A stretch of 64,000 nucleotides of DNA, taken from positions 868,001 through 932,000 of the forward strand of contig NZ_JAPIVS010000002.1 in assembly GCF_026239695.1 (NCBI RefSeq). The letters are read 5' to 3'. Below the pieces are notes generated by a model. That model ran no database searches, was not told the DNA's origin, and worked only from the letters and a program-made list of their open reading frames with translations. Both the position numbers and the translations under genes were made by a program. The stretch's first letter is position 1. Each line of letters begins with the position of its first letter. Below are positions 45,655 to 55,357 of the stretch, one piece after another. This DNA is from Pedobacter sp. MC2016-15 (GTDB lineage Bacteria > Bacteroidota > Bacteroidia > Sphingobacteriales > Sphingobacteriaceae).

Positions 45655-46479
45655 ATGAATGTTACAAAATCTATAGGTATTTTTGATTCAGGATATGGTG
45701 GCCTGACGGTCTTTAAATCAATTGCCGAGCGGCTGCCTGATTATAACTATATCTATATGGGCGACAATGCGCGATCACCATATGGAGATCACTCTTTTGA
45801 AACCGTATACCAGTATACTCTGGAGTGTGTGGAATGGTTGTTTGCCCAGGGGTGTCCCCTGGTGATTCTGGCCTGTAATACGGCATCTGCAAAAGCCCTT
45901 CGTACCATTCAGCAGAAGGTGCTTCCTTTTAAATATCCCGACCACCGCGTGCTGGGGGTCATCAGGCCTACGGCCGAAGTGATTGGCAATTATACTGAAA
46001 CGAATACCATAGGGGTGATGGGTACCCGGGGAACAGTAAACTCCGAATCTTATCCCATCGAGATCAGTCATTTTTTTCCGGAACTGGAAGTCTTCCAGCA
46101 GAGCTGCCCACTTTGGGTACCCCTTATTGAGAACAACGAACATATCAATCCCGGAGCCGATTATTTTGTTCAGAAATATGTGGATGCGCTATTGACTAAA
46201 TCAGCAGCTATTGATACGATCCTGCTTGCCTGCACGCATTACCCATTACTTGTTCCCAAGTTAAGCAAAGTACTCCCTGAAGGCTTTAAACTGGTGGCAC
46301 AGGGAGACATTGTTGCCTCCAGTCTCGCAGATTATTTAGATCGTCATCCTGAGATGGAATCCAGGCTGGGAAAAGAGAATAGAAAACAATTTTTCACCTC
46401 CGGAGATGAACAGGTTTTTAATCAGAATGCTTCTATTTTTTTTGATGCTCATGTCGTTTCTGCACGTGTTCGGTGGTGA
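45655..46479 (+). CDS. murI: Glutamate racemase
   Basis: MurI converts L- to D-glutamate for peptidoglycan. The 274 residues contain IGIFDSGYGGLTVF at the N-terminus, the first catalytic Cys in LACNTASAKALR (about residue 74) and the second in LLACTHYPLLVPK. The set is complete and the length is normal. The protein is cytoplasmic. The gene starts four bases beyond the terminator T-run of the preceding operon, so how it is transcribed is not obvious from the sequence. Confidence 0.95.
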   Translation: MNVTKSIGIFDSGYGGLTVFKSIAERLPDYNYIYMGDNARSPYGDHSFETVYQYTLECVEWLFAQGCPLVILACNTASAKALRTIQQKVLPFKYPDHRVLGVIRPTAEVIGNYTETNTIGVMGTRGTVNSESYPIEISHFFPELEVFQQSCPLWVPLIENNEHINPGADYFVQKYVDALLTKSAAIDTILLACTHYPLLVPKLSKVLPEGFKLVAQGDIVASSLADYLDRHPEMESRLGKENRKQFFTSGDEQVFNQNASIFFDAHVVSARVRW

Positions 46480-46525
46480 TCAGGCGGGCAATTCGTAGTT
46501 ATAACGTCAAATTAATTTTGGACAA

Positions 46526-46548
46526 TTTAGCTAAACCGTTTTAAAACG
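46526..46548. repeat. Two adjacent palindromes upstream of the PurF-like gene
   Basis: TTTAGCTAAA (46526-46535) and CGTTTTAAAACG (46537-46548) are perfect palindromes separated by one base, about 90-115 bases before the -7 box of the PurF-like gene. They could be operator sites for a dimeric regulator. Confidence 0.4.
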
Positions 46549-46637
46549 CATTTTTAGCGAGATTAGAGCAGTTTTTATTCCTCAGTCAATTGAAAGAAAG
46601 ATTGTATTTCTTTCTAGGTTCATACTATTATTAACTC

Positions 46638-46645
46638 TAAATTTG
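46638..46645 (+). promoter_or_regulatory. -7 box TAAATTTG for the PurF-like gene
   Basis: An exact TAnnTTTG match 18 bases before the ATG at 46664. It overlaps an upstream in-frame TTG (46643), which supports the later ATG as the start. Confidence 0.5.
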
Positions 46646-46663
46646 CGGCTCAAACCACAAACA

Positions 46664-48565
46664 ATGAGTGACTCGATAAAACACGAATGCGGAATTGCTT
46701 TTATCCGTCTTTTAAAACCGCTCTCATTCTACCAAAAAAAATACGGTACTGCGCTTTATGGCCTGAATAAGCTGTATCTTTTAATGGAGAAACAACACAA
46801 CAGGGGGCAGGACGGCGCAGGAATTGCAACAATCAAATTAGATGTAAAACCAGGACACCGTTACATCAGCCGTTACAGGTCGATGGCCCAGAATGCAGTT
46901 GCAGATATCTTCGGATATGTACACAGCAAATTCGTAGACATCCAGAATGAAACTCCTGAATTGATGCAGGATGCGGAATGGCTCAAACAAAATGTTAGTT
47001 TTATCGGCGAAGTATTAATGGGCCACCTGCGTTATGGTACCCATGGACAAAACTCCATTGAGAACTGCCATCCTTTTCTTCGTCAGAATAACTGGATGAC
47101 GCGTAACCTGGTGATTGCCGGAAACTTTAACATGACCAATGTTGATGAACTGCTGGAGCAGCTTTATGAGTTGGGTCAGCATCCCAAAGAGCAGGCAGAT
47201 ACTGTAACTGTTTTAGAGAAAATCGGACACTTCCTCGATGACGAGAATCAGGATCTTTTTGATACTTACAAAAAAGAAGGATTGTCTAACGTGGAGATCA
47301 CTCACAAAATATCTGATAATCTAAATATCGCAAATATTCTTCGCCGCTCGGCAAAAACCTGGGATGGTGGTTACGCCATGTCCGGTATCGTTGGTAACGG
47401 TGACGCTTTCTTTATGCGTGATCCTTCGGGAATCCGCCCGGCCTACTACTATCAGGATGATGAAATCGTTGTAGGAGCCTCAGAGCGTCCTGCAATTCAG
47501 ACTGCTTTCAACATTCCTTTTGGTGAGGTGAAAGAAGTTCTTCCGGGACATGCCCTGATTGTAAAAAAGGATGGTACAGTAAGTATGGAGCAGTTTAGAG
47601 AACCTCTTGAAAAAAGATCATGTTCTTTTGAACGTATCTACTTCTCCCGCGGAAGTGATGCAGAAATTTATACTGAAAGAAAAGAATTGGGTAAATTACT
47701 GATTGATCAGATTCTTGCATCAGTGAAATCTGATCTTAAAAATACAGTGTTTTCTTTCATTCCTAATACCGCTGAAATTTCTTTCTACGGTTTAGTTGAT
47801 GGCTTACATGAACATATCAGAAAAATCCAGAAAGAAACACTGATTGAGCGTAAGGAAAACCTTAGCACAGAAGAATTGGATGAGTTACTTTCCATGACTC
47901 CAAGGGTAGAGAAGCTGGCGATCAAAGACGTTAAATTGCGTACTTTCATTACTGCTGATGCAGACCGTAAGGAAATGGTAGCACACGTCTATGACACTAC
48001 CTATGGTGTCATCAAAAATGACGTTGATACTCTGGTTGCTGTTGATGATTCGATTGTAAGAGGTACTACACTGAGACAAAGTATCATCAAGATCATTGAC
48101 AGACTGCATCCTAAGAAGATCATCATTGTATCTTCGGCACCTCAAATACGCTATCCTGACTGTTATGGTATTGACATGTCTAAGATGGGTCAGTTTGTAG
48201 CTTTTGAAGCGGCAATTCAGTTGCTGAAAGAGCGTGGAATGGCGCATATCATTGATGAGGTTTATGAAAAGTGTAAGGCCTCTTTATTGTTGCCAAAAGA
48301 TCAGATCGTAAACCATGTAAAAGAAATATACAGACCGTTTAAACAGGAAGAGATCTCGGCACAAATTGCGAAGATCATCACTCCTAAAGAAACGGTTGCA
48401 GATGTAGAAGTAATCTATCAGACCCTGGATAATCTGCATGCTGCAATTCCTAATCATAAGGGCGACTGGTATTTTTCTGGTAATTATCCAACTCCTGGTG
48501 GTAATAAGGTGGTAAATAAAGCCTTTGTTAACTGGAAAGAAGGAAGCAACCAGAGAGCTTACTAA
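46664..48565 (+). CDS. Amidophosphoribosyltransferase-like protein (divergent PurF)
   Basis: A 633-residue protein with a class II glutamine amidotransferase domain and a C-terminal phosphoribosyltransferase domain, as in PurF, which makes phosphoribosylamine in purine synthesis. Cys9 would become the N-terminal nucleophile after an eight-residue propeptide is removed. NRGQDGAGI and the PRPP loop VAVDDSIVRGTT (458-469) are kept. Differences: ~125 residues longer than typical PurF, a ~60-residue extra helical stretch near 375-430, the oxyanion segment HNGN is GNFN (Gly replaced by Phe155), and the C-terminal cysteine motif of Fe-S PurF enzymes is absent. It may be a paralogue with altered ammonia handling. 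Confidence 0.82.
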   Translation: MSDSIKHECGIAFIRLLKPLSFYQKKYGTALYGLNKLYLLMEKQHNRGQDGAGIATIKLDVKPGHRYISRYRSMAQNAVADIFGYVHSKFVDIQNETPELMQDAEWLKQNVSFIGEVLMGHLRYGTHGQNSIENCHPFLRQNNWMTRNLVIAGNFNMTNVDELLEQLYELGQHPKEQADTVTVLEKIGHFLDDENQDLFDTYKKEGLSNVEITHKISDNLNIANILRRSAKTWDGGYAMSGIVGNGDAFFMRDPSGIRPAYYYQDDEIVVGASERPAIQTAFNIPFGEVKEVLPGHALIVKKDGTVSMEQFREPLEKRSCSFERIYFSRGSDAEIYTERKELGKLLIDQILASVKSDLKNTVFSFIPNTAEISFYGLVDGLHEHIRKIQKETLIERKENLSTEELDELLSMTPRVEKLAIKDVKLRTFITADADRKEMVAHVYDTTYGVIKNDVDTLVAVDDSIVRGTTLRQSIIKIIDRLHPKKIIIVSSAPQIRYPDCYGIDMSKMGQFVAFEAAIQLLKERGMAHIIDEVYEKCKASLLLPKDQIVNHVKEIYRPFKQEEISAQIAKIITPKETVADVEVIYQTLDNLHAAIPNHKGDWYFSGNYPTPGGNKVVNKAFVNWKEGSNQRAY

Positions 48566-48597
48566 AGAATCTGAAGCCGTGTTCTATGGCGCTAATA

Positions 48598-48630
48598 AAA
48601 AAGGTATTGTGATTTCACAATACCTTTTTT
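48598..48630. terminator. Bidirectional terminator after the PurF-like gene
   Basis: A perfect 14-bp stem (AAAAAGGTATTGTG / CACAATACCTTTTT) with loop ATTT and flanking A and T runs. It serves the PurF-like gene and the convergent LysE gene. Confidence 0.92.
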
Positions 48631-49256
48631 TATTTGTAGTACTTGGTGAGTACTTCCAGAAAGATACGCATTGCGAAAATGATGATTACTGCCCCGGCTA
48701 CCCTGTTGAGTACTTTGATATTTTTCTCCTTGATCCTGTATCTCAGTTTTGCAGCATAATAGGTTTTCAGGGAATCAACAAACAGCTGTGTAGCCATTGC
48801 GATCACAAAAAATACAATCTTTTCATTTAATGCGTAGTGTAACTGCGCGGAAACGAAGCCCCCTACACCCACCCAAAACATAAGGGTAGTGGGTGACAGC
48901 AGGCACATCAGGAAGCCCTTCAGGATATAACCGCTTCTGCTTACTTTGAGTATTTCTGAGATCTCGTAGTTAATTTTTACTTTACTGACCAGGTAGTATA
49001 TACCTATACCCAAAAGAAAAAGGCCACCAACTATCCCCACATATTTATTGTATGCAGGGTTGTAATTCACGAACTGAGAGCTAAAGATCGTAAAAGTAAT
49101 AAATATGATGTCACTCAGTACTACTCCTATTGCCAGAGAAAAGCCGGCTTTGAAACCTTTTTCTATACTGGTCTTTATCATGGAAAAGAAAACAGGCCCT
49201 GTTAAAAACGAAAACAAAATACCCGCACCAATCCCCTGTAATATTGCTTCAATCAT
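48630..49256 (-). CDS. LysE family transporter
   Basis: A 208-residue inner-membrane protein with six hydrophobic segments. The first helix contains GIGAGILFSFLTGPVFFSMI and the second half carries LMCLLSPTTLMFW, both standard for the LysE/RhtB amino acid exporter superfamily. The substrate cannot be predicted; many family members export lysine, threonine or homoserine. It is transcribed alone, convergent with the PurF-like gene and divergent from the MFS gene. Confidence 0.9.
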   Translation of the reverse strand: MIEAILQGIGAGILFSFLTGPVFFSMIKTSIEKGFKAGFSLAIGVVLSDIIFITFTIFSSQFVNYNPAYNKYVGIVGGLFLLGIGIYYLVSKVKINYEISEILKVSRSGYILKGFLMCLLSPTTLMFWVGVGGFVSAQLHYALNEKIVFFVIAMATQLFVDSLKTYYAAKLRYRIKEKNIKVLNRVAGAVIIIFAMRIFLEVLTKYYK

Positions 49257-49405
49257 TCAACTCATTCTATTTCGTGCTAATATCCGATTTAAATATATAA
49301 GTAGTCCCATTTTTTTTCCTTCATTTATTGTGCTCTATCTGCATTTTATCAAACAGTTTATTTTATTTATGTTTATAAACTCAAACTTTGCAGCAACCAA
49401 TTTAT

Positions 49406-51013
49406 ATGGATAACAATACACAAAAAAACTATGGGACAGCCTTGTACACAATTATTACGGTGTTCTTTTTCTGGGGATTTGTGGCCGCGTCAAATGGGAT
49501 ATTTATTCCTTTTTGCAAGACCCATTTCAACCTTACACAATTTGAATCGCAGCTGATTGATTTTACTTTCTACGGCGGTTATTTTATTGGCTCACTGATT
49601 CTGTACTTTGCCTCCCAGGCCAGTAAAGTCGATATTCTGAATAAAATGGGGTATAAAAACGGGATTATCGCCGGACTTGCTATCTCTGCATGTGGGGCAT
49701 TACTGATGGTGCCTGCGGTACATTCAGGCTCCTTTATCTTTATCCTTGTTGCGTTTTTTGTCATCGCAATAGGCTTTTCCCTGCAGCAGACAGCTGCCCA
49801 GCCCTTCGTGGTAGCACTTGGAGCCCCTGAAAGCGGCACACACAGGTTAAACCTTGCTGGCGGTGTCAATAACTTTGGTGGCTTAATGGGGCCGGTGATC
49901 GTGAGTATAGTGCTTTTCGGCTCCGCAAGCGATGCCGTAGCTAAAGTCGTTGATATCGCTTCAATTACCACCTTATACTACGCCCTGGCCGGACTATTTC
50001 TGCTGGTAGCAGGCTTTTATGCGATCAGCGACCTGCCAAAGGTAACCAGTGATGAACAACTGGAGGCCAGTCCAAAATCAAACGGACCTCTGGTAGTAAT
50101 TATTCTCGGTTTTCTGATGGTGCTTGCTGCGCAACCCTTATCACGCCTCACAGGTGTTGCAGAAGCTAATTTTGTATATTCCTCACTGGTGATCATTATT
50201 GGTGCATTACTTTTCGTTTATGTAAAGAAAAAAGACAATTTAAATCAGTGGGGTGCTATGCAATATCCGCAACTCATTCTGGGAATGATTGCCCTTTTTA
50301 CTTATGTAGGTGTAGAGGTGACCATCCAGAGTAACCTTGGTGCCCTGCTCAACCTGAAAGAGTTTGGCGGTTTCCGTGAATCCGATATTCAACCTTATAT
50401 TGCCTTGTACTGGGGAAGTATGATGGTAGGCCGGTGGACGGGCGCTGTAAGTGCATTTAGTCTCAGCAGGGTAGCCAAAATCGTACTCACTGTCATTGTT
50501 CCTTTTGTTGCCTTCGGTATCATCCTTTTAGTAAACCATCTGACAGGAACCGATGTAAGCAACCTCTATATCTATGGTATTTGCGTAGCGATACTCGTGG
50601 TAGGGTTTTTTATTGGACAGGAAAAGCCGGCAAAAACGATGGCTATATTTTCTACTCTTGGCGTAATCGCGATGATTGTAGGCCTGCTGAACACGGGTGA
50701 AGTAGCTACGCTGGCCTTTATTAGTGGTGGTTTATGCTGTTCTATTATGTGGCCATCTATCTTTGCACTGTCGATCACCGGACTGGGAAAATATACCAGT
50801 CAGGGTTCTTCATTTCTGATCATGATGATTCTTGGCGGAGCTATTCTGCCTCCTGTACAGGGTAAGCTTGCTGATGCGCAGGGGATACACCACTCGTATA
50901 TTATTCCTGCAATCGGTTTTGCTTATCTGATTTTCTTTGCCTGGAAAGTGAGTGCCGTACTAAAGAAACAAGGTATCAATTTAGAGAGTATTGCAGCGGA
51001 GGGAGGTCACTAA
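49406..51013 (+). CDS. MFS transporter, FucP-like sugar symporter
   Basis: A 535-residue major facilitator with about twelve to fourteen helices. It resembles the FucP/GluP sugar:proton symporter group: [19 protein letters not shown] in TM1, [15 protein letters not shown] in TM2 and [21 protein letters not shown] in TM7. The C-terminal extension relative to ~430-residue FucP is compatible with the longer Bacteroidota versions. Glucose/galactose or fucose are plausible substrates, not proven. The ATG at 49406 is used, since an upstream TTG gives no better N-terminus. A TGA/TAA-free run continues directly to the deaminase gene. Confidence 0.88.
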   Translation: MDNNTQKNYGTALYTIITVFFFWGFVAASNGIFIPFCKTHFNLTQFESQLIDFTFYGGYFIGSLILYFASQASKVDILNKMGYKNGIIAGLAISACGALLMVPAVHSGSFIFILVAFFVIAIGFSLQQTAAQPFVVALGAPESGTHRLNLAGGVNNFGGLMGPVIVSIVLFGSASDAVAKVVDIASITTLYYALAGLFLLVAGFYAISDLPKVTSDEQLEASPKSNGPLVVIILGFLMVLAAQPLSRLTGVAEANFVYSSLVIIIGALLFVYVKKKDNLNQWGAMQYPQLILGMIALFTYVGVEVTIQSNLGALLNLKEFGGFRESDIQPYIALYWGSMMVGRWTGAVSAFSLSRVAKIVLTVIVPFVAFGIILLVNHLTGTDVSNLYIYGICVAILVVGFFIGQEKPAKTMAIFSTLGVIAMIVGLLNTGEVATLAFISGGLCCSIMWPSIFALSITGLGKYTSQGSSFLIMMILGGAILPPVQGKLADAQGIHHSYIIPAIGFAYLIFFAWKVSAVLKKQGINLESIAAEGGH

Positions 51014-51469
51014 TTGGTACGTATAAAACCTGGATTTGATGATATTTATATGAACCTGGCGGTGGATCTTGCTGCCAGGTCTCATTGTGTAAGGGCACAG
51101 GTAGGAGCCGTGCTCACCAAAGATACCCGTATTATTTCTATAGGATACAATGGCCCTCCGGCCGGGACCCACAATTGTGATGAGGAATGGCCTGATACCG
51201 GTTGTGCGCGGGATTCCAAGGGAAGTTGTTCTCTGGCCCTTCATGCAGAGGAAAATGCAATTCTTTATGCTGCCAGAAACGGATCTAAACTTGAAGGCGG
51301 AACATTGTATACAACACTCTCCCCATGTATTGCCTGTGCAAGGCTGATCCTGTCCTCAGGCATTAAAGTAGTGTTTTATAAAGACTCCTATGCAGCCTAT
51401 AAAGGACTGCCCAGTGATGAAGGTGTAGATTTCCTAAAAAGATTCGGTGTTGAGGTGAATAAATACTAA
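51014..51469 (+). CDS. dCMP deaminase family protein
   Basis: This 151-residue zinc enzyme probably deaminates dCMP to dUMP, feeding dTMP synthesis. The zinc site is complete: HAEENAI (His and catalytic Glu) and PCIACARL (two Cys). The longer N-terminal insertion with [16 protein letters not shown], including an extra zinc site typical of dCMP deaminases (ComEB), separates it from cytidine deaminases. The start is a TTG at 51014, immediately after the MFS stop and seven bases after a GGAGG. Beginning at the ATG at 51050 would lose the conserved KPGFDDIY part of the family N-terminus. Confidence 0.88.
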   Translation: MVRIKPGFDDIYMNLAVDLAARSHCVRAQVGAVLTKDTRIISIGYNGPPAGTHNCDEEWPDTGCARDSKGSCSLALHAEENAILYAARNGSKLEGGTLYTTLSPCIACARLILSSGIKVVFYKDSYAAYKGLPSDEGVDFLKRFGVEVNKY

Positions 51470-51474
51470 CTTTG
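51467..51474 (+). promoter_or_regulatory. -7 box TAACTTTG for guaA
   Basis: An exact TAnnTTTG match that overlaps the stop codon of the deaminase gene and ends three bases before the guaA ATG. If active, it makes a leaderless guaA message. TTG at 51450-51452 gives only a 14-base spacer. Confidence 0.45.
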
Positions 51475-51477
51475 GCC

Positions 51478-53007
51478 ATGCTAGAAAAAATCATAATTAT
51501 AGATTATGGCTCTCAATTTACGCAGTTGATAGCCCGCAGGGTTCGCGAGTTAAATGTTTATTGTGAAATACACCCCTTTAATAATATTCCGGAAATTACA
51601 GCAGATGTTAAAGGTGTAATTTTTTCTGGTAGTCCTTACTCTGTTCTTCAGGAAGATGCCCCACAGATAGACCTTGCCCGTTTCCATCAGAAACAACCGG
51701 TTCTGGCAGTTTGTTATGGTGCCCAATATCTCGCACAACATTCCGGAGGCCGTGTTCAGCGTTCTTCAACACGTGAGTATGGCAGAGCAAATCTTAATTA
51801 TATTCAGGCAGACAATAAGTTATTAAAAAATATCAATATTGGTTCTCAGGTTTGGATGTCACATGGTGACACCATCACAGACATCCCGGCAGAATTCGAA
51901 GTGATTGCAAGTACTGACAGCGTAAGGGTTGCCGCTTTCCACGTGAAAGATACCTCAACCTATGCTATCCAGTTCCACCCTGAGGTTACACATAGTATCG
52001 ACGGCAAGCAACTGCTTGAAAACTTTCTGGTAGACATCTGCGGATGCAGCCAGGACTGGACAGCGGATGCCTTTGTGGAGACGACCATTGCAGAACTTAA
52101 AGAAAAATTAGGAAACGATAAGGTGGTTCTCGGCCTTTCAGGTGGCGTGGATTCAAGCGTAGCCGCTATCCTGCTGCACAAAGCCATTGGAGCTAACCTT
52201 CACTGTATCTTCGTAGACAATGGTTTACTCCGTAAGGATGAATATGAATCTGTTCTTGAACAGTATAAACATCTGGGATTAAACATCAAGGGCGTAGATG
52301 CTAAAGACCGATTCCTGAGTCAGCTGGCAGGAGTGAAAGATCCTGAATTGAAACGGAAGGCAATTGGGCGTGTATTCATCGAGGTATTTGATGATGCTGC
52401 ACATGAAGTTCAGGATGTAAAATGGCTTGCTCAGGGCACGATATACCCGGATGTGATTGAGTCTGTTTCGGTAAAAGGTCCTTCGGCAACCATTAAATCG
52501 CACCACAATGTTGGCGGATTACCAGATTTCATGAAACTGAAAGTTGTGGAGCCGCTAAATACGTTATTTAAAGATGAAGTAAGAAGAGTTGGTAAGTCTC
52601 TCGGTCTTGAAGACTTTATCCTTGGCCGTCATCCTTTCCCGGGTCCGGGTTTGGCGATCCGTATCCTCGGAGATGTTACAGCAGAAAAAGTAGCCATCCT
52701 TCAGGACGCTGATAAAATTTATATAGACAACCTTAAAGAAGCAGGTTTATACGACCAGGTGTGGCAGGCAGGAGCGATCTTCCTTCCGGTACAGTCGGTT
52801 GGAGTAATGGGAGATGAGCGTACTTATGAGAACGTGATCTGCCTTCGTGCAGTGGAATCTGTTGATGGTATGACAGCAGACTGGTGTCATTTACCATACC
52901 CGGTGCTTGCGAAAATTTCTAATGAAATCATCAATAAAGTAAAAGGTATTAACAGAGTTGTATATGACATTAGTTCAAAACCACCAGCAACAATTGAGTG
53001 GGAATAA
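51478..53007 (+). CDS. guaA: GMP synthase (glutamine-hydrolysing)
   Basis: GuaA converts XMP to GMP. The 509-residue chain has a class I amidotransferase domain (Cys in [14 protein letters not shown], His and Glu in [10 protein letters not shown]), then an ATP-pyrophosphatase domain ([12 protein letters not shown]) and a C-terminal dimerisation domain ([16 protein letters not shown], ending in PPATIEWE). All catalytic elements are present. The ATG at 51478 ([13 protein letters not shown]) is the family start; a TTG six bases upstream is disregarded. It overlaps the start of the next gene. Confidence 0.96.
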   Translation: MLEKIIIIDYGSQFTQLIARRVRELNVYCEIHPFNNIPEITADVKGVIFSGSPYSVLQEDAPQIDLARFHQKQPVLAVCYGAQYLAQHSGGRVQRSSTREYGRANLNYIQADNKLLKNINIGSQVWMSHGDTITDIPAEFEVIASTDSVRVAAFHVKDTSTYAIQFHPEVTHSIDGKQLLENFLVDICGCSQDWTADAFVETTIAELKEKLGNDKVVLGLSGGVDSSVAAILLHKAIGANLHCIFVDNGLLRKDEYESVLEQYKHLGLNIKGVDAKDRFLSQLAGVKDPELKRKAIGRVFIEVFDDAAHEVQDVKWLAQGTIYPDVIESVSVKGPSATIKSHHNVGGLPDFMKLKVVEPLNTLFKDEVRRVGKSLGLEDFILGRHPFPGPGLAIRILGDVTAEKVAILQDADKIYIDNLKEAGLYDQVWQAGAIFLPVQSVGVMGDERTYENVICLRAVESVDGMTADWCHLPYPVLAKISNEIINKVKGINRVVYDISSKPPATIEWE

Positions 53008-54196
53008 ATTTTGGTGTATAATCTTTATGAGTTGTTTCCTGATGGCCTGTTCGCCAAAGGTAACAACTCGTAAGACACCTCAAAAAGATGCAGGAGCTCA
53101 ACCGGCAGCAGTAGTTAAAACTGAGAAAAAGTTTACTGATGCCAGCATCGCTTTACTCATTCCCTTTAATCTCAATACTACAAATATTCAGTCGGGTACA
53201 AAGGCCGAAATGGAGAAATCTGTTATGGCTATCGATTTTTACCAGGGATTTAAGATGGGAGTAGATTCTGCTGCAGCATCAGGTTTAAACTTTCGGCTGA
53301 AAGTACTTGACACCAGAGATAATACTGAACAGCTGAATTCCCTGATGAAATCCGGGCAGCTCTCGGGCAGCGATCTGATTGTTGGTCCGGTGTTTCCGGA
53401 TGGAGTGAAGCAGATCACCAATTATTCTGTTTCCAATGGTATTCCGGTAGTTTCACCGCTGGCGGCTACGCATCCCGATGAATTCCTAAATCCCAATCTG
53501 ATTTCTGTAGTTAATAATATTGATCTCCATGCAGAAAAAATGTCCGGATTTATCGCTAAAACCTTTGATCCTGCGAAAACAGTTGTGGTGCTGATCAGTA
53601 CACGTAAATCTGCTGATGAAGCGCTGGCGATCCCTATCCGCGCTTATTTTACCAAAGATAAAGGGGCAAAATTTACCTTTCAGGAGTACAGTTCGGTTTA
53701 CGCGATGGAAACCGCCAGAGTTCCGGGTAAACGTTATGTCGTTCTTGTTGCTTCTTCAGAGCGGCAGTTTGTTGTGGCTACGATTGATAAGCTCTCAAAA
53801 ATGAGGAATGCAGGGATGCAGATTGATCTGTTTGGCCATCCAAACTGGTCAAAACAAAATTACAATACAGATAAATTGCAATTGCTGTCAACCCGGATCA
53901 CTACTTCTTATTGGGTAGATTACAAAAGCCATGCTGTAAACAGCTTCGTAAAAAAATACCGGAGTCTTTACCACTTTGAACCAGGAGAATATGCATTTAA
54001 AGGTTTTGATTCTGGTTTGTATTTTGGTAAGTTACTTGCTGCACGCGGAGCCAATTATCTCCAGTACCTGCCTGTCGAAAAATACAAAGGATTGCAAAAT
54101 TCTTACGTGTTTAAAAAGGATGAACAATTAGGGTATATCAATACCAGCCTGTTTTTGCTGGAATATAAAAACTATGCGCTAAACCCCGTAGAATGA
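52964..54196 (+). CDS. Lipoprotein with periplasmic-binding-protein fold
   Basis: A ~410-residue lipoprotein. The signal peptide has the hydrophobic stretch [14 protein letters not shown] with lipobox LMAC, so the Cys is the anchor. After a short charged linker, the mature part follows the type I periplasmic-binding (leucine-binding) fold: [52 protein letters not shown]. No ABC transporter permease or ATPase is adjacent, so it is more likely a sensor or an LpoA-like regulator of peptidoglycan synthesis than a transport subunit. The start is uncertain: ATG at 52964 or TTG at 52994, both inside the guaA end. Confidence 0.8.
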   Translation: MTLVQNHQQQLSGNKFWCIIFMSCFLMACSPKVTTRKTPQKDAGAQPAAVVKTEKKFTDASIALLIPFNLNTTNIQSGTKAEMEKSVMAIDFYQGFKMGVDSAAASGLNFRLKVLDTRDNTEQLNSLMKSGQLSGSDLIVGPVFPDGVKQITNYSVSNGIPVVSPLAATHPDEFLNPNLISVVNNIDLHAEKMSGFIAKTFDPAKTVVVLISTRKSADEALAIPIRAYFTKDKGAKFTFQEYSSVYAMETARVPGKRYVVLVASSERQFVVATIDKLSKMRNAGMQIDLFGHPNWSKQNYNTDKLQLLSTRITTSYWVDYKSHAVNSFVKKYRSLYHFEPGEYAFKGFDSGLYFGKLLAARGANYLQYLPVEKYKGLQNSYVFKKDEQLGYINTSLFLLEYKNYALNPVE

Positions 54197-55356
54197 AATT
54201 AGAATATCAGGTACGCGCCTTTGAACAGGCATTTGATCAGTATGATGGGGTTCTCCCCCTGCACAGGTTTTTATTTACCTATTTCAAACAGCACAAACAA
54301 ATGGGTTCTTCAGACAGACGCTGGACTACCCGGTATCTGTATAGCTATTTCAGACTGGGCCAGGCACTGAAGAAAGAAGAACGCCTGTTACGACTGGCCA
54401 TTGCCGACTTTCTCTGTAATCAAACGGAGAGCCTTGTCATCAGTAATTATCTGCCGCTCTTAAAAGATCAGTTGCTCCTGCCTGTACAGGCAAAAATTGC
54501 ATTGATTCAGGATGCCTTTCCAGATTTTAACCTGGAGGATGTCTTTCCTTTTAAAGCAGTGCTGTCTGAGGGTATTGCTGAAGCAGATTTCCTGCAGTCG
54601 TTTTTTATCCAGCCTGATCTTTTCCTTCGTGTGAAAGAAGATCAGCAGGTGTCATTCCTGGAACTTTTGGCAAAGGAAGAAGTAGCGGTGAAGATCATTA
54701 ATGCAAAGACATTGGCACTGCCCAATGGTACCAAACTGGAAAAGCTGCTCCCGGATAACATGTATTATCAGGTGCAGGATCTCTCTTCGCAAATGACCGG
54801 CGAATACTTCAATCCAAAGCCTTATGAATACTGGTGGGACTGCTGTGCAGCTTCAGGCGGAAAATCGCTCCTGCTGCACGATTTGGAGCCTAAAGTGCAG
54901 CTGCTAGTAAGTGATGTCAGAGAAAACAGTCTGCATAACCTGGATGAACGTTTCCAGGCTGCAGGTATCAGAAAGTATCAGAAGAAAGTACTGGACCTGC
55001 TGCAGAATAATGATCAGGATCTGCATGATTATGTTTTTGATGGGATTATCCTGGACGCACCCTGCTCAGGTTCGGGAACCTGGGGACGTACACCGGAAAT
55101 GCTATATCACTTTGAAGAACATAAAATTGAATTCTTTGCAGGTCTGCAAAAAAATATCGGCGCCAGGGTTGTCAAATACCTTAAGCCCGGCAAGGCGTTG
55201 ATTTATATTACCTGCTCCGTATTTCAGAAGGAAAATGAGGCGGTGATTGAGCATTTGCTGGCTACGCAGCCCTTAAAACTGGAAAGCATGCAGAGCATCA
55301 GAGGTTATAATGATCAGGCAGACACCATGTTTATTGCAAGGCTCATCAAAGATTAG
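54193..55356 (+). CDS. RsmB/NOP family RNA m5C methyltransferase
   Basis: A 387-residue SAM-dependent cytosine-5 methyltransferase for rRNA or tRNA. The catalytic motif IV LDAPCSGSGTWGRTPE and motif VI YITCSVFQKENE each provide the cysteine expected for this class. The SAM site begins at WWDCCAASGGKSLLL. The N-terminal ~150 residues form an NusB-like helical RNA-binding part that begins QVRAFEQAFDQYDGV. It starts inside the stop of the lipoprotein gene (ATGA), so translation is probably coupled. Target base unknown. Confidence 0.9.
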   Translation: MKLEYQVRAFEQAFDQYDGVLPLHRFLFTYFKQHKQMGSSDRRWTTRYLYSYFRLGQALKKEERLLRLAIADFLCNQTESLVISNYLPLLKDQLLLPVQAKIALIQDAFPDFNLEDVFPFKAVLSEGIAEADFLQSFFIQPDLFLRVKEDQQVSFLELLAKEEVAVKIINAKTLALPNGTKLEKLLPDNMYYQVQDLSSQMTGEYFNPKPYEYWWDCCAASGGKSLLLHDLEPKVQLLVSDVRENSLHNLDERFQAAGIRKYQKKVLDLLQNNDQDLHDYVFDGIILDAPCSGSGTWGRTPEMLYHFEEHKIEFFAGLQKNIGARVVKYLKPGKALIYITCSVFQKENEAVIEHLLATQPLKLESMQSIRGYNDQADTMFIARLIKD

Positions 55357-55357
55357 C

